This document shows positions 36,451 to 46,668 of a stretch of 64,000 bases of DNA, piece by piece (positions within the stretch are counted from its first letter, which is position 1; each line of letters opens with the position of its first letter). The stretch comes from Lycorma delicatula (Eukaryota; Arthropoda; Insecta; Hemiptera; Fulgoridae). A program made the translations under genes and the position numbers. The stretch is from NCBI RefSeq assembly GCF_047948215.1, contig NC_134456.1, forward strand, positions 66,676,029 to 66,740,028, written 5' to 3'. The notes beneath the pieces are model-generated. The model was given only the letters and a program-made list of their open reading frames with translations. It searched no databases and was not told the origin of the DNA.

Positions 36451-37845
36451 ATTGTTTATTTCTAACAAAGCAAACATATTATACAAAAAAATATTTAAAT
36501 GAAACAAAAAAATTATTTCTTCATCAATTCTGAAAACACTTTCAACTGAATACATTTTCAAGTATTTCCTGTCTTTAAAAATTACTTTTGTGGAACCATT
36601 TCTATGTATTTTCCATATATTTAAAAAGTATATCTTCTTTTTATTTATTAAAATTGTTGCATCCCAAAGGATTAAAAGTGTAAAAAGTTTTTTTATTTAT
36701 GACGCAATGCATGTTTTTCATAAATTATTTTTGACTGGTGTAGTAATTAAATTACTTCTTACTAAAGTATCATCAATACAAAAGCATCTTGCCCACTACA
36801 TGTCAAAACTGTGAAAACCAATCAAACCTTTTCTAGACACATTTTTAGTTCAACAATAAACAATGACATCTTGCAACTTATTGATGAATGATGGTCCTAA
36901 TTTTCATTTATCTGATTTAATTAATTAGTAAAAAAAACTTCTGTTAATGATCTCCCAATACAATTGCAGCACTTCACAGTTCTAAAAAACTGTGTACTAT
37001 ATGATCTCTTTCTTTATGTTAGTGAAACGTAATAAATCTTAGCAACAAGGAGCTGTGTAGTTACCCTATTTCAGAGGGTTACTAAAGACAGCTTCTTGTT
37101 CACATATTAGATCTTTTTAGCATCTGTATTCACTGTAATCCAGTGAATAAGAAAACATTTTTCCAATAAAACATTAGTTTTCTTTATACATTTGCTAAAT
37201 TTTCTTCTAACCATGTTATTTCCTAATGGGAACCTCATGTACCCAGCCAGATTTCCTAAACTTGCAGCATGCGTTTTCCTCCTGTGGGAATACTTGAAAA
37301 CTGAGGGTTTAGTGTACCAGCACCCTACTCACATCAGGAGTTGAAACAACAAATATAAGAAGACAATAATAAATTTTTTATAAAGATAATGCAAAGAATA
37401 ATTGTTAAACTATTTAAGACAATTGTAGAGAGCACAGAAAATGGTAGTCTGAAGGCTGATAGTTTAATTGAAAACATCATTTTCCATTTTCTCATGGACA
37501 TTTATCCATTCATCATGTCTAAAACAAACTGTGATGTATTCTAAATGGATTGAAAAAGGTTCTGGTTATATTAATTATTTGCCGTATTATATTCAGTATA
37601 ATTGGTCTCAAATTTGAATTCTAGTCAGATTTGGCATTTTTTTAACATTACATTTCGGTTCTATACTCCCACTAAGTAAGCAGGAAGCTTATGTTTGGAG
37701 TTAAATGAGTAATGTGCAGATAATTAATTATCCTATGAGGTACTTGTATGTTATTAGTGGGCCCCTCAATTTAAAAACATTTTCTTGTTTATTACATTAA
37801 TTACTTCTGTGAGAAGAAGTTGTGTATATAATTATTGTATTTATT
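36451..37845. other. A+T-rich non-coding stretch
   Basis: No gene recognised. The 74-codon frame at 36590-36814 shows no domain and is treated as chance. Confidence 0.6.
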
Positions 37846-38188
37846 TGAAATCACCTTTGTTATTAATAAGTTGTATTTAATTAGTATATTTAGAATAAGT
37901 TAGCGAGCAAAGCAAGCATTTGGTTAGATAACGTAACTAACGATTCTGTGTACTGAACTTTGTACAATATCATAATCTAGCCTAACCTTTTCTTTTATCG
38001 GAATCACTATACGGTATTACTTGTTTAGCTTCTGGGACCACTGTAAGATATTACTTCAGAGGATGATATGTATGAACTGAACTAACCTAACCAAACATAA
38101 CCTAATGCTTGCTTCGCTTGTTAACCTCATTTAATTAACATTAATTTACAAATTATACACAACTTATTCATAAAAAAGTGATATTTAA
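37846..38188. mobile_element. fold-back (MITE-like) element carrying the SINE tail
   Basis: Long imperfect terminal inverted repeats of about 75-85 bp. The best part is gttagcgagcaaagcaagca (from 37899) against tgcttgcttcgcttgttaac (to 38125), with 3 mismatches in 22. The match continues outward through aataagtt and aaatcac-type blocks to about 37848 and 38186. The core at 38011-38078, read on the minus strand (ATCATCCTCTGAAGTAATAT then GTGGTCCCAGAAGCTAAAC), matches the shared 3' tail of both SINE families. No transposase is present. I infer a non-autonomous element; TSDs are not clear. Confidence 0.6.
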
Positions 38189-41100
38189 ACAAAATACAAT
38201 AATAAACATACAAAATACAAACAGAAAACAATGGAAATCAAGTGGTCCCCAAGTTAACATAGAAGTACTTTTTTAATTTTTTTTTTAATAATAAAAACCT
38301 AAAGGCGTAGGAAATATGTGATTATTAATGAAGAATGAAAAATTGAATGGGTGGAATGAAGCATTCAAAAATTAAGAAATAAAAATCTAGTTGTTTTGTA
38401 TTTGATAACTTATTCTTCAATTTTACTTTGTTTCCTGAGTTTCTCTGAGTTCTTTATTAGCTTTATGGTTTATTATTAATTTAACTGAACAATATGGAAG
38501 TTTGACCATTTTCTCTGATACTACTTTCTGCTCAGATTTCTTACAACATCTGCGATATCATTTTGATGAGTATCCATTTGTGCTTGTATTCTTTAAATAA
38601 CAAAAACTTTTATTGCACTCAATGAGATAAATAACTGCTGGTATTTTAGCACTTAATATTACTAAGTGTTGAAGTGATGGTATTGTTTGAATAAGATATG
38701 GGGAGTTTTAAAGAATGAACATTATTTTGTTATGTTCACACCTCAAAATTAACTGTTTTATAACAGCTATAGCAAATCATTACCCTACACAAGAGAGCTG
38801 TTAGTATAAATATAAACATTTATGGTTGGGGTTTACTTAATGCAGTACTTGGTAGATTGTTTAAAAAAAAGGTCATTGTAAAATAAGAATCAATATTGTA
38901 GGAATGGATAGGCTAATTTAATGTTATAAAAAGGTTTTTATATGTATAAAGCATTATAAATTGTTTTCAAATGTATGAATGCTAAAACATGTTATTTATT
39001 ATGGTATTTAATTAAGTACATTTATCTGTTTATTAAAGTAATTAATTCTCTGATTACAAGTTATTTATATTACTTTTCAGATTTAGAACTTTTTGTAGCA
39101 GAGAATTGTATAAAAAATGAAAATGAAAAATGTTGAAATCTTATATTTATTTAAGTGGTATGTGATTAAACTAATTACTTAACTTTCTTTAAAGTTATCG
39201 TAATGTGATGATTAATGTGTAAATCTCCCATTTATAAGTGAGTATGTTAATATGCACTATATGTTGACAGTGCAACAAGTGGATATGAAATCAGACCTCT
39301 GTAATAGAATCTAAAAATGATGTTGCTTAGTTTATCTGGTATTTTCATGGAGTTTAAAATGTAATTCTTTTAATGATAAAGTTAAAAATTTTTTTACTCA
39401 TATGTCCTTAAATTATGTGGATTTAAAAATGTTTTAACTGAATTTTAAACAATAAAATTTTGTAAAAATATATGCATTTTAAATTACAATATTTATCTAA
39501 CTATTGAACTGCTGAATACAATTGAATTAGTATAACAATTTTAAATTTTAAAATTTACTTTCTCACTGTGATTAGGTTGAACATTTTTCCTTAAAAGAAA
39601 AATATAAAAGATAAGGATCAAACAATAAAATATTAAGTTTCAAATTTTTAATGGTTTTGTTTTTAAATTTACTTTTCTTTAAATGTTTAATGTTTTTTTT
39701 TTTACATTAACTCATAATCTGATAACATATTTTTAAAATTAGCTAAAAATCACACAGTAGTAAAATTTTTATATAGCCACCTCGTCTGATTTTATTTTTT
39801 ATTTATTTTTATTTTTTTAATTAAAAGGAACTATTGTCCAAATTGTTTCCAAAATTTTAAGTAAAATGAAGGTAGAAATAAAGTTCCCCAACACTCACAT
39901 TTACACACATACAGAAATAAATTTGTGTACTACATTCTAATAGTTCTAGATTCAGGGACTCCAAATGCTAACAAAAAATCTCAGGAGAACTCAATTTTTA
40001 AGTAGAACAGCTGGAAAATAAAAAGTGCTTTACTATTAAAAGAAATTGGCTAACTAGTAGTTATCTATTTAATAAATTAACCAAACTTGTATAATTTATG
40101 TGTGAGTTTCAGATACCAAGCACACATCTTGGATTATTAAAACCATTAATCTTACGTTATAAAATTATTAAAATAATTTTCATTTCAAAATAATGGCTCA
40201 CCATTTAGGGGAACAAAAGTATTTTTTTAATTTCTTTTCAATATATCCTCTGGATGGAATGGTAAGAGACATTTTGGAGTGCTTTCAAAATGATTTGTAT
40301 TTTCTTCTTTGATGATAGAGTATTTTTATCAGAAACATGTAATTCACTTCAGCAATACCATGTAAATGATTATTTGGTATTTATGAGCCAAGGAAGATAA
40401 ATGAGATTCACACAAAAGTTATCAAAAGCATACAATATTCAAAAATTTAAACCACCTTTTTAATACATTTTTTGACAATAATAGAACACTATAAATAGTA
40501 TAAAAATACTTTTTGTAAAATTTTCAAATAAATAAATGAGTGAATTTGTATGTTGAAATAAGTGAGGAAAGGATAGTGACCTTCAGAATGTGGAATGGTA
40601 TGTGACAAAGAAATTTTATATATCCTGTAGGAAGTTTTGATTTTAACAATAACTTTTTTATTAATTTCAGAACCGGTTTTATAAAATCTTTAGTTTATTT
40701 AAAATAATTTAGACTGCTATATAATTTTGACTAATAAATACTTTTGTCAGATATCAAATACATTTAATATTACGCTTTAAAATTAGCATTTATTTAAAAT
40801 CATTTAATATTTATTCAAATTTTCTTACAAAATGTTCCTTGTATATTCCTAAAGAATACGATCGTAAAATGGTTTTTTATTATACGATTTATAATAAATT
40901 GATAAAATCATAAATAATACTTTTTTTCTTATTGACTACTATAGGCTAGTTTTTTTTTTTTACTACAATAAAATAAATTGTTTAACAAACTAGTTTTCAC
41001 TGTAAATTATTTTGCGTTTTTACAACAAAAAAAAAATAATTATGCCAGTTATCATGTATTATTTATGTTCGTAAAAATTAATTTAGTTCAAGTGGTTTTT

Positions 41101-41399
41101 TTTGGGGGGGATTTCTATTTTTTATAATCTTTTATCTCTTTCTTCCTGAACTCCCAGAAGAATAATATTAAACAACCAGTTTCATATGATCTATTCTCTT
41201 ATGAATTACTAATTTTTAAAATTATTGTTTCATTTATTTAATTTCTTCCATTTACTTTTTAACGTGTTTGCTCTTCTCAGTAGTTAACGTGGCTTTTATT
41301 ATATATAAATGCTTTAAAATTTATTATTACTAAATGATTTATGACATATTTTGTTTTAAAACTAAATAATACATTCAGCATTTAATTAATCATTATATA
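38189..41399. other. A+T-rich non-coding stretch
   Basis: More than 3 kb without a recognisable gene, element or conserved motif; mostly poly(A/T)-rich sequence. Confidence 0.7.
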
Positions 41400-41760
41400 A
41401 ATCACGTCAGGAATGAAATTGTATGATAGATCACAGAATAGAGAAAAAGGAACTGCCCAAAAATTTTCTTAGGTGGGAAACCGTGGTAAAACCTTGATCA
41501 GAACTACATCACAAAACACACAGTCAATTATAAAATAAAATATAGATTTGATTAAGTCCATAATAATTATTTAAAACACATTTGTTTTAACACATGAAAT
41601 AATTTAAATAACACATGAAGTGAATAAATATAAAGAATAAGTAAAAAATAATTTACAATTCAGAAGACGTTAATTAATATTAATATTTATGAACACGTTT
41701 AGGGAATGCAGGAGTATAAGAATTTTTAAATATTTTAATTAGTATTTAAAATTTCATAGA
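41400..41760 (+). repeat. dispersed repeat D, copy 1
   Basis: Aligns loosely with 52050-52420 and, for its later part, with 52950-53100. Shared anchors: atca.gtca.gaatg, aaaacc.tgat, gaactacatcacaaaacaca against gagctgaatcacagaataca, aattataaaataaaa, ataattattta, acaattcagaagacgttaat against gcaattcagaaaaggttaat, and ttttaattagtatt. Strongly diverged and A+T-rich, so limits are approximate and the class is unknown. Confidence 0.5.
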
Positions 41761-42394
41761 CAGAGAATTATGAATCCAGTTTACAGAAACAATATTGTTT
41801 AAACAACATTTTTATTTTAAAAATAAATGTTTTTAATCTTATGATAAATAAATTGTGAACATTTTTTGAGCCCAAATAAAAAATTTCTCGTAACCCAAAG
41901 TGTTAAATTGAGTTACACAAAAATAATGAATGGTAAAAGTGAATAATGTTATTTTTTAAGAATAAGTAATTATTCTTCTTAGCAAAGATGGCACATTAAA
42001 AAATTTGAAAAAGTTTAGTTAATATATTTTTAAATAAAAGGGACACATTGCTTGCCTTAATGAAAAAGTTAAAATTATAATTCGAACTGCTATTAATTAA
42101 ACACAAAAATAATGAAGGTGCATTTATTTCTGCAAGTGAAGAATAAATATTTCTGTTTGTTCGCAATAAGGAAATTTCACTGTTTCCTTACATTAGTTCG
42201 ACTTGAGTAGTAATAATTTATTTTGTATGAATTGTAATCTTATTAGAATAAATTCAAAACAGGCCCGCTTTTCAATCCTATTTTATTATCTTTTAAGAGG
42301 ATATTTTAACATGATTTTAAGCTGGTTAGAATAAAAATGCATTATTTTTTTCATCTGATTCAGATCAAACACAAAGATCAGTGCGCTGTATTAA
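41761..42394. other. A+T-rich non-coding stretch
   Basis: Nothing recognisable up to the sharp rise in G+C near 42395 that marks the next element. Confidence 0.6.
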
Positions 42395-42440
42395 ACTTCA
42401 ACGATAGAATTGCCCCGGTAATATCAGTAAATCTAGGTAA

Positions 42441-42992
42441 TATATAGTTTCTTCAACTTCGTTTGAACCGGGAAGGCTCAAACTCAGTTTAAGCCAAAAG
42501 GCGGGATGTGGCGTGGCAGTTAAATTGTCTTCGGCAGGTAATGGGTCTGGTAGCGCTCCGGGAGATTCGCCAACTGCGACCACCCTGGTTATTAAACAAC
42601 AGGGTGTGTCTTATGCGGATTTACTACGTAAGGTAAAGTGTTCCGTTGAAACGGGTATGTCCGGAGACATCCTGTCTGTCCGTATGGGCAGGGGGGGTGA
42701 GATAGAGGTCCGCCCGAGAAACAGGAACAAGGCACCTCTGAAGCTGAGAGAAAGAATTGTAACTAATATACAAGGAGTTGTGGTTGTAGAGAAGGGTTCT
42801 CGGAAGCAGGTTGCAATTCACGTCAGAGATCTTGATACTGAGGACACAGAGTGTGATATCTTGGAAGCTGTTAGGGATGCCCTTGGCGGCGACTCGACTG
42901 CGAGGCACACCTCGCTCAGGCCAGCATTTGGTTTGGCACAAAATGCGACTATGTTACTCCTTTTGGAGAAGGGTAACAGGCTAACATCTTGA
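42441..42992 (+). pseudogene. LINE ORF1 (gag-like) protein, N-terminal and central part
   Basis: The longest coherent coding frame in the window, open from 42441 to the TGA at 42990, yet with no ATG at its head (the nearest upstream ATG, 42506, is out of frame). Recognisable features are VSYADLLRKVK near 42606-42640, GDILSVRMGRGGEIEVRPRN, LKLRERIVTNIQG, KQVAIHVRDLDTEDTECDIL near 42805-42865, and SLRPAFGLAQNATMLLL near 42912-42962. This is the nucleic-acid-binding ORF1 pattern of R1-type LINEs. In the same frame downstream, a decayed CCHC knuckle reads RCWGGGHVAAQC (43056-43091), with its first Cys changed to Tyr and a stop beside it. Another, CIVCGQLDHRTR (43151-43186), is in a shifted frame. 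Confidence 0.8.
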
Positions 42993-43283
42993 AGGCTAAT
43001 CAAGGTCTGCTGGAAGTCGTGACGGGATGAGATTAAGAGCCCCGATACGAGTTACTAGCGTTGCTGGGGTGGCGGCCATGTGGCCGCCCAGTGCACAGGT
43101 CCTGACTGTCGTGGTTGTTAATATAACTGCGGCGAGCTGGTCCGAAAAGGTGTATAGTGTGCGGACAACTGGATCACCGAACGAGGGCCCGGATCTGCAG
43201 TGGACCGGATAAGAAGGTGGTGACTAGCAGGAGGAACGAAGCTCGGAAGACAGAGGATATGCGGAACACTGTATGAGGAACTG

Positions 43284-43567
43284 ATGAGGCATAAAGCCCG
43301 AATGGCAGTGGATAAACGGAAGGAATCAACTATGAGTCAAAAAATTGAGAAGGATGAGAGCGTGACTAGGAATGAGGAACGAATGAAGTGTGATATTTGT
43401 GGTAAATTTGATGGCTTGTCCAAAGTGTATGAAATATAGTTGACTAAAGCCCATAAATGAACTCCAGAAGTTGTGAAACATCGCGGAAACTTGATAAAAT
43501 GGAATAACCAGCAATTACGTGAAGCTGCTGTTTCGGAACAAGGGTCTGCTGCCCCCAATACAATCTA
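43284..43567 (+). pseudogene. C2H2-like finger segment at the ORF1 end
   Basis: In the ORF1 frame, ATG at 43284 opens a stretch rich in K, E and R followed by MKCDICGKFDGLSKVYEI, a stop, then LTKAHK at about 43387-43458. The spacing C-x2-C-x12-[stop]-x4-H fits a C2H2 finger whose first His has become a TAG. It continues through a second stop as TPEVVKHRGNLIKWNNQQLR to a TAG near 43565. Finding this after CCHC knuckles in a LINE ORF1 is not something I can match to a named family. It might also be a captured fragment. Confidence 0.5.
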
Positions 43568-43994
43568 GAAGATAGCTATAAATAAAAGATGAATAGTAAA
43601 TTGTGTCTGTTTTACTGAAGAGGAGTAGTACCTTGATTCAAAGACCTCAGAGGTGAGGCAGAAGATATGATCGAGAGGTAAGGGGGGAAGGACAGCTCCC
43701 TGCGGAGCCGGCGTTCGTCCGCCCTTAAGCGGATGGATGTCGGTAAGGATGTATGGAAATTCCGGATCCCTTGAACTCAAAGGCACCCACCTCCCGGGTT
43801 CGAGTATGTTTAATTGGGGGTCGGACCCCGGGTGGGGAAGTTGGTGAGGTGGTCAGGTTTAGTCGGTAGGGCGCAAATATACATTCCCACTTTAATAATA
43901 TCTTGCGGGACTTGTTGCGAGTCTGACACTACTTCTTCGTCGAGAGTGTACGTAAATGGTATTCCCCCAGCTCATCATGAACCAAAAAAAAAAA
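43568..43994 (+). other. 3' UTR of the R1-like LINE
   Basis: G+C-rich non-coding part. ggtttagtcggtagggcgca (43857-43876) and the text to the A run at 43984 are shared with the insertion at 23892-24342. Earlier parts (acagctccctgcggagccgg near 43693) also resemble that copy. Conservation of this end suggests it is what the element's reverse transcriptase recognises, which is inference. Confidence 0.7.
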
Positions 43995-45439
43995 TTTGAT
44001 CCAGAACCATTCTTCATCAAACAGCATCTAATGAGATAATTTTAGTTTATTACTTAAATTTTACATTAATCTGTCACAATAAATATTTTAAGTTTCCACC
44101 ATTAAAATAGTTCAAAGCAAATCTTGAAGTGGTTTTTATTTTTTATATGAATTTATTAACGTAAAGAGAAAATTTGTCTTGTAATTAGTAACGTATTAAG
44201 TATTTTTCCACCTTTCACATCCTTCTTCAGCTGCAATATATTTATTAAAAAAATCCACAATATTAAGTTAAATAATCTGAAAAGTTTCTGATTTATCGAA
44301 AGAACGATTACTTGTGTATATATTTACAATAACAAATCTTGTGTATAACTTAACGTGATTATTAAAAAAAAACTAGTACTTTATTTTTTTATGAGAACAT
44401 AACATTTTGTCTACACGTTTATTTTCATTATTATTCAACATTTATCAAAGATAACATGGTATTTTGGGGTGGTTAATTACTTCCCGGGCCGTTCGCGTCC
44501 CAGGGCCATTTAAAAACAAGATCATCCTTCAGGATGCTCCACCCGGAGAAAGGATAACCTTCGTTAATTTAGTACTCAATTGATATTGAGTTAAACTTCC
44601 GCATTCCCCGGAGCATCCTATAACCAAGGTTAAATATACTTATTTAACTTATTATCCTTAAACTGGAGTTTTGGTATCCACGTTTATAATGTTTAAAATA
44701 TGTTTTGCGGTTAAAAGAATTATTCATTCTGAATCTAATAACTTTAAATCAAAAATTAGTTTAGAAAAAAAAATATAACTATAAATAGAATTCCCTACAT
44801 TATTATTAAATATTTTATTTCCAATTTAAGTATTTAAATTTGAATAAAAATACTCAAAATATAAACACAATTATGCAATTTTTTTTTACATCAGTAATTT
44901 GAAAAGTTTGATGCAGTTTTCAAACTTTCTTTATTATGTTCTTTGTAGTCTTTTAAATTTATTCGCATTTTTTACATCCTACATACCTTTTTTTTAGTAT
45001 GTTATGTATTCTAAATTTTTATTTTTTTAAATATCATTAATAGGGTTCTCGCCCATTGATATTCTGGAAAATTTAGACAGGTATTTTTTTAGAAATTTAA
45101 AAAAACTTCATTTAATCTATATGAAATGTGACAAAAATTATGGAATCCTGATTTTTGTATTCCTAGGTATATAAAACTAACTTATGTATTATGTATTTTA
45201 AAATATCTAACTTTAATTAAGACTGACGATATCTATGGCTTAATATAAATAAGAAATAAACTAGGAATATTCGATTAAGCTACAAAAAAAAACTCTTGCG
45301 CATTTCTACTCAAGAAGACCGACTTTTCGTTAATTTAATTTGGTTTTATTATTTTCTTGATTTGGTTTAATAGTGCTAACAATAGCAGATGAAGAAACGT
45401 TAACTTTCCAAGTTCAAGCATCATAATGAATCATGCTTC
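43995..45439. other. A+T-rich stretch with a G+C-richer dyad
   Basis: No gene. A less A+T-rich island at 44465-44640 contains aggatgctcc (44531-44540) and its reverse complement ggagcatcct (44610-44619). A smaller stem-loop actcaat-tgat-attgagt (44574-44591) sits close to the dyad centre. It may be part of an unidentified element. Confidence 0.5.
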
Positions 45440-45620
45440 TAACTTGCGCTGCTCAAATTTTTTTCGAACTTAAATTGATCGTAACTTAAGAACGACTAAA
45501 CAATCTTCATACGTTTCTCACCCGCACAACATCAGATACATTACAAAAGCATGCATAAATTTCAGTGAAATTGATCTAGTAGTTTTGGATATTTTCGAGT
45601 CGCAAACTTTTATTCCTATG
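45440..45620. repeat. transposon-like phrase block
   Basis: The text aaatttcagtgaaattgatc followed by tagtagttttgga, with cttaagaacgac upstream, is the sort of phrase I associate with interspersed repeats in insects. I cannot align it to another copy in this window, so it is tentative. Confidence 0.3.
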
Positions 45621-45877
45621 TCTACATATACCTACATAATATAATGAATATAATATGTAAGATTTGCCCATCTCTCGCCTGCGGAGGAGGTTTTACACCC
45701 TCGCGATGGAAGCATGGCAGCAAGAATGGCACGCCACGACTAAGGGTAGGGCCTTGTATAGATTTATACAGGGCTTGTGGGGATAGTACGCCTCTAGTTC
45801 GTTTTTAAGGGCAACGGGAGAGTTATGCATAATTCTACATATACCTACGTAACATAATGAATATATGTAAGATTTGC
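45621..45877 (+). mobile_element. internal LINE ORF2 fragment between direct repeats
   Basis: A 166-bp segment (45668-45833) is highly similar to the reverse complement of 26030-26175 in the minus-strand R1-like relic. It reads RLRRRFYTLAMEAWQQEW, then ATTKGRALYRFIQGLWG, a piece from the C-terminal part of ORF2. It is flanked by direct repeats of 47 bp (45621-45667) and 44 bp (45834-45877), both starting tctacatatacctac and ending tatgtaagatttgc, with two substitutions and one 3-bp indel. Neither end of the fragment is a LINE end and there is no A tail, so ordinary target-primed insertion does not explain it. Confidence 0.8.
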
Positions 45878-46021
45878 ATTTGCATTATTTGCTTTGTATG
45901 TTATTTAGTTACCTGGGTGTGTATTTATACTGTATCTCTACAAGTATACTTATAAGACGAGTATGCTTTTTGGATCAAATGTTGTATATCGGGGATTTTG
46001 CAGCTCTTCACATTTTATCAT

Positions 46022-46668
46022 CGGTCATTTCGGTCTTTGAGATTTCAACGGAAATATCCATTTTGACTATCCTTGAATCCATAATGTTTAGATTCGGCGT
46101 AACATCTGTATGTACGGCGTAACATTATGTATGTATGTATGTACGTATCTAGTATAGCTCAAAAACGATCAGCCATAGAAGGTTGAAATTTTGGATTTAG
46201 GAGTGTTGTAACATCTAGTTGTGCATCTCGCCTTTTGATTGCGATCAACTGAACCAAAAGTGTCCAAAAACGTCCAATATCCAAAGCAGTTTTGATTTTG
46301 GACTTTTTCTTAACTGCAGTAAGAAGCCCTCGTTGAGAGCTTTTCAAATGAAATTTTAATTAATGAATATTTGGATCTTAGAAGGGCAAGAACATCAGTT
46401 GCAATCAGACTTCATCTCCATTTTTTTAACTTTTTTTTTGTTTAAATGTACTGATTTATTAATAATTGTAAAATATTATTAATAATAGTAATCTTTAATT
46501 GTAAAAAAAATTACTATAAGTAATAATTCAATAATAACAATAAAAAAAAATACGAAAAAATATTAGAAGTTATAAATAAAATAAAATTTTACGTACTTTC
46601 AATTTTAATAAAATATGTATATACAATTTAATAGGCGTACAAGGAAGTCATGTGGTGTCCACATCAGC
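46022..46668 (-). repeat. dispersed repeat B, copy 2
   Basis: The opposite-strand partner of 20830-21490. It starts near cggtctttgagatttcaacg and ends near tgtggtgtccacatcagc. It lacks about 55 bp present in the other copy: ccaaatattcattaattaaa runs, on the minus strand, straight into a phrase ending gaaaagctctc. A (TATG)n-like stretch lies at about 46126-46147, expanded relative to copy 1. The 62-codon minus-strand frame at 46159-46347 is inside the repeat and is not a gene. Confidence 0.75.

Larger units (their letters stand above)
42395..43994 (+). mobile_element. R1-like LINE, ORF1 plus 3' UTR only
   Basis: A G+C-rich element with a retained gag-like ORF1, listed separately, followed by decayed zinc-finger segments and a 3' UTR that ends in an A run (43984-43994). 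No reverse transcriptase can be found between ORF1 and the 3' UTR, so ORF2 has been lost by internal deletion or never copied. The last 135 bases match the 451-bp insertion at 23892-24342. Start is placed where base composition changes; no TSD was identified. Confidence 0.75.

Noticed and set aside
42506..42523. ATG at 42506 as the ORF1 start
   Set aside because: It is out of frame with ORF1 and reaches a stop after five codons; the ORF1 frame has no upstream ATG, so its start is lost.
46159..46347. 62-codon minus-strand frame
   Set aside because: Falls inside dispersed repeat B; the other copy does not preserve it as a protein.
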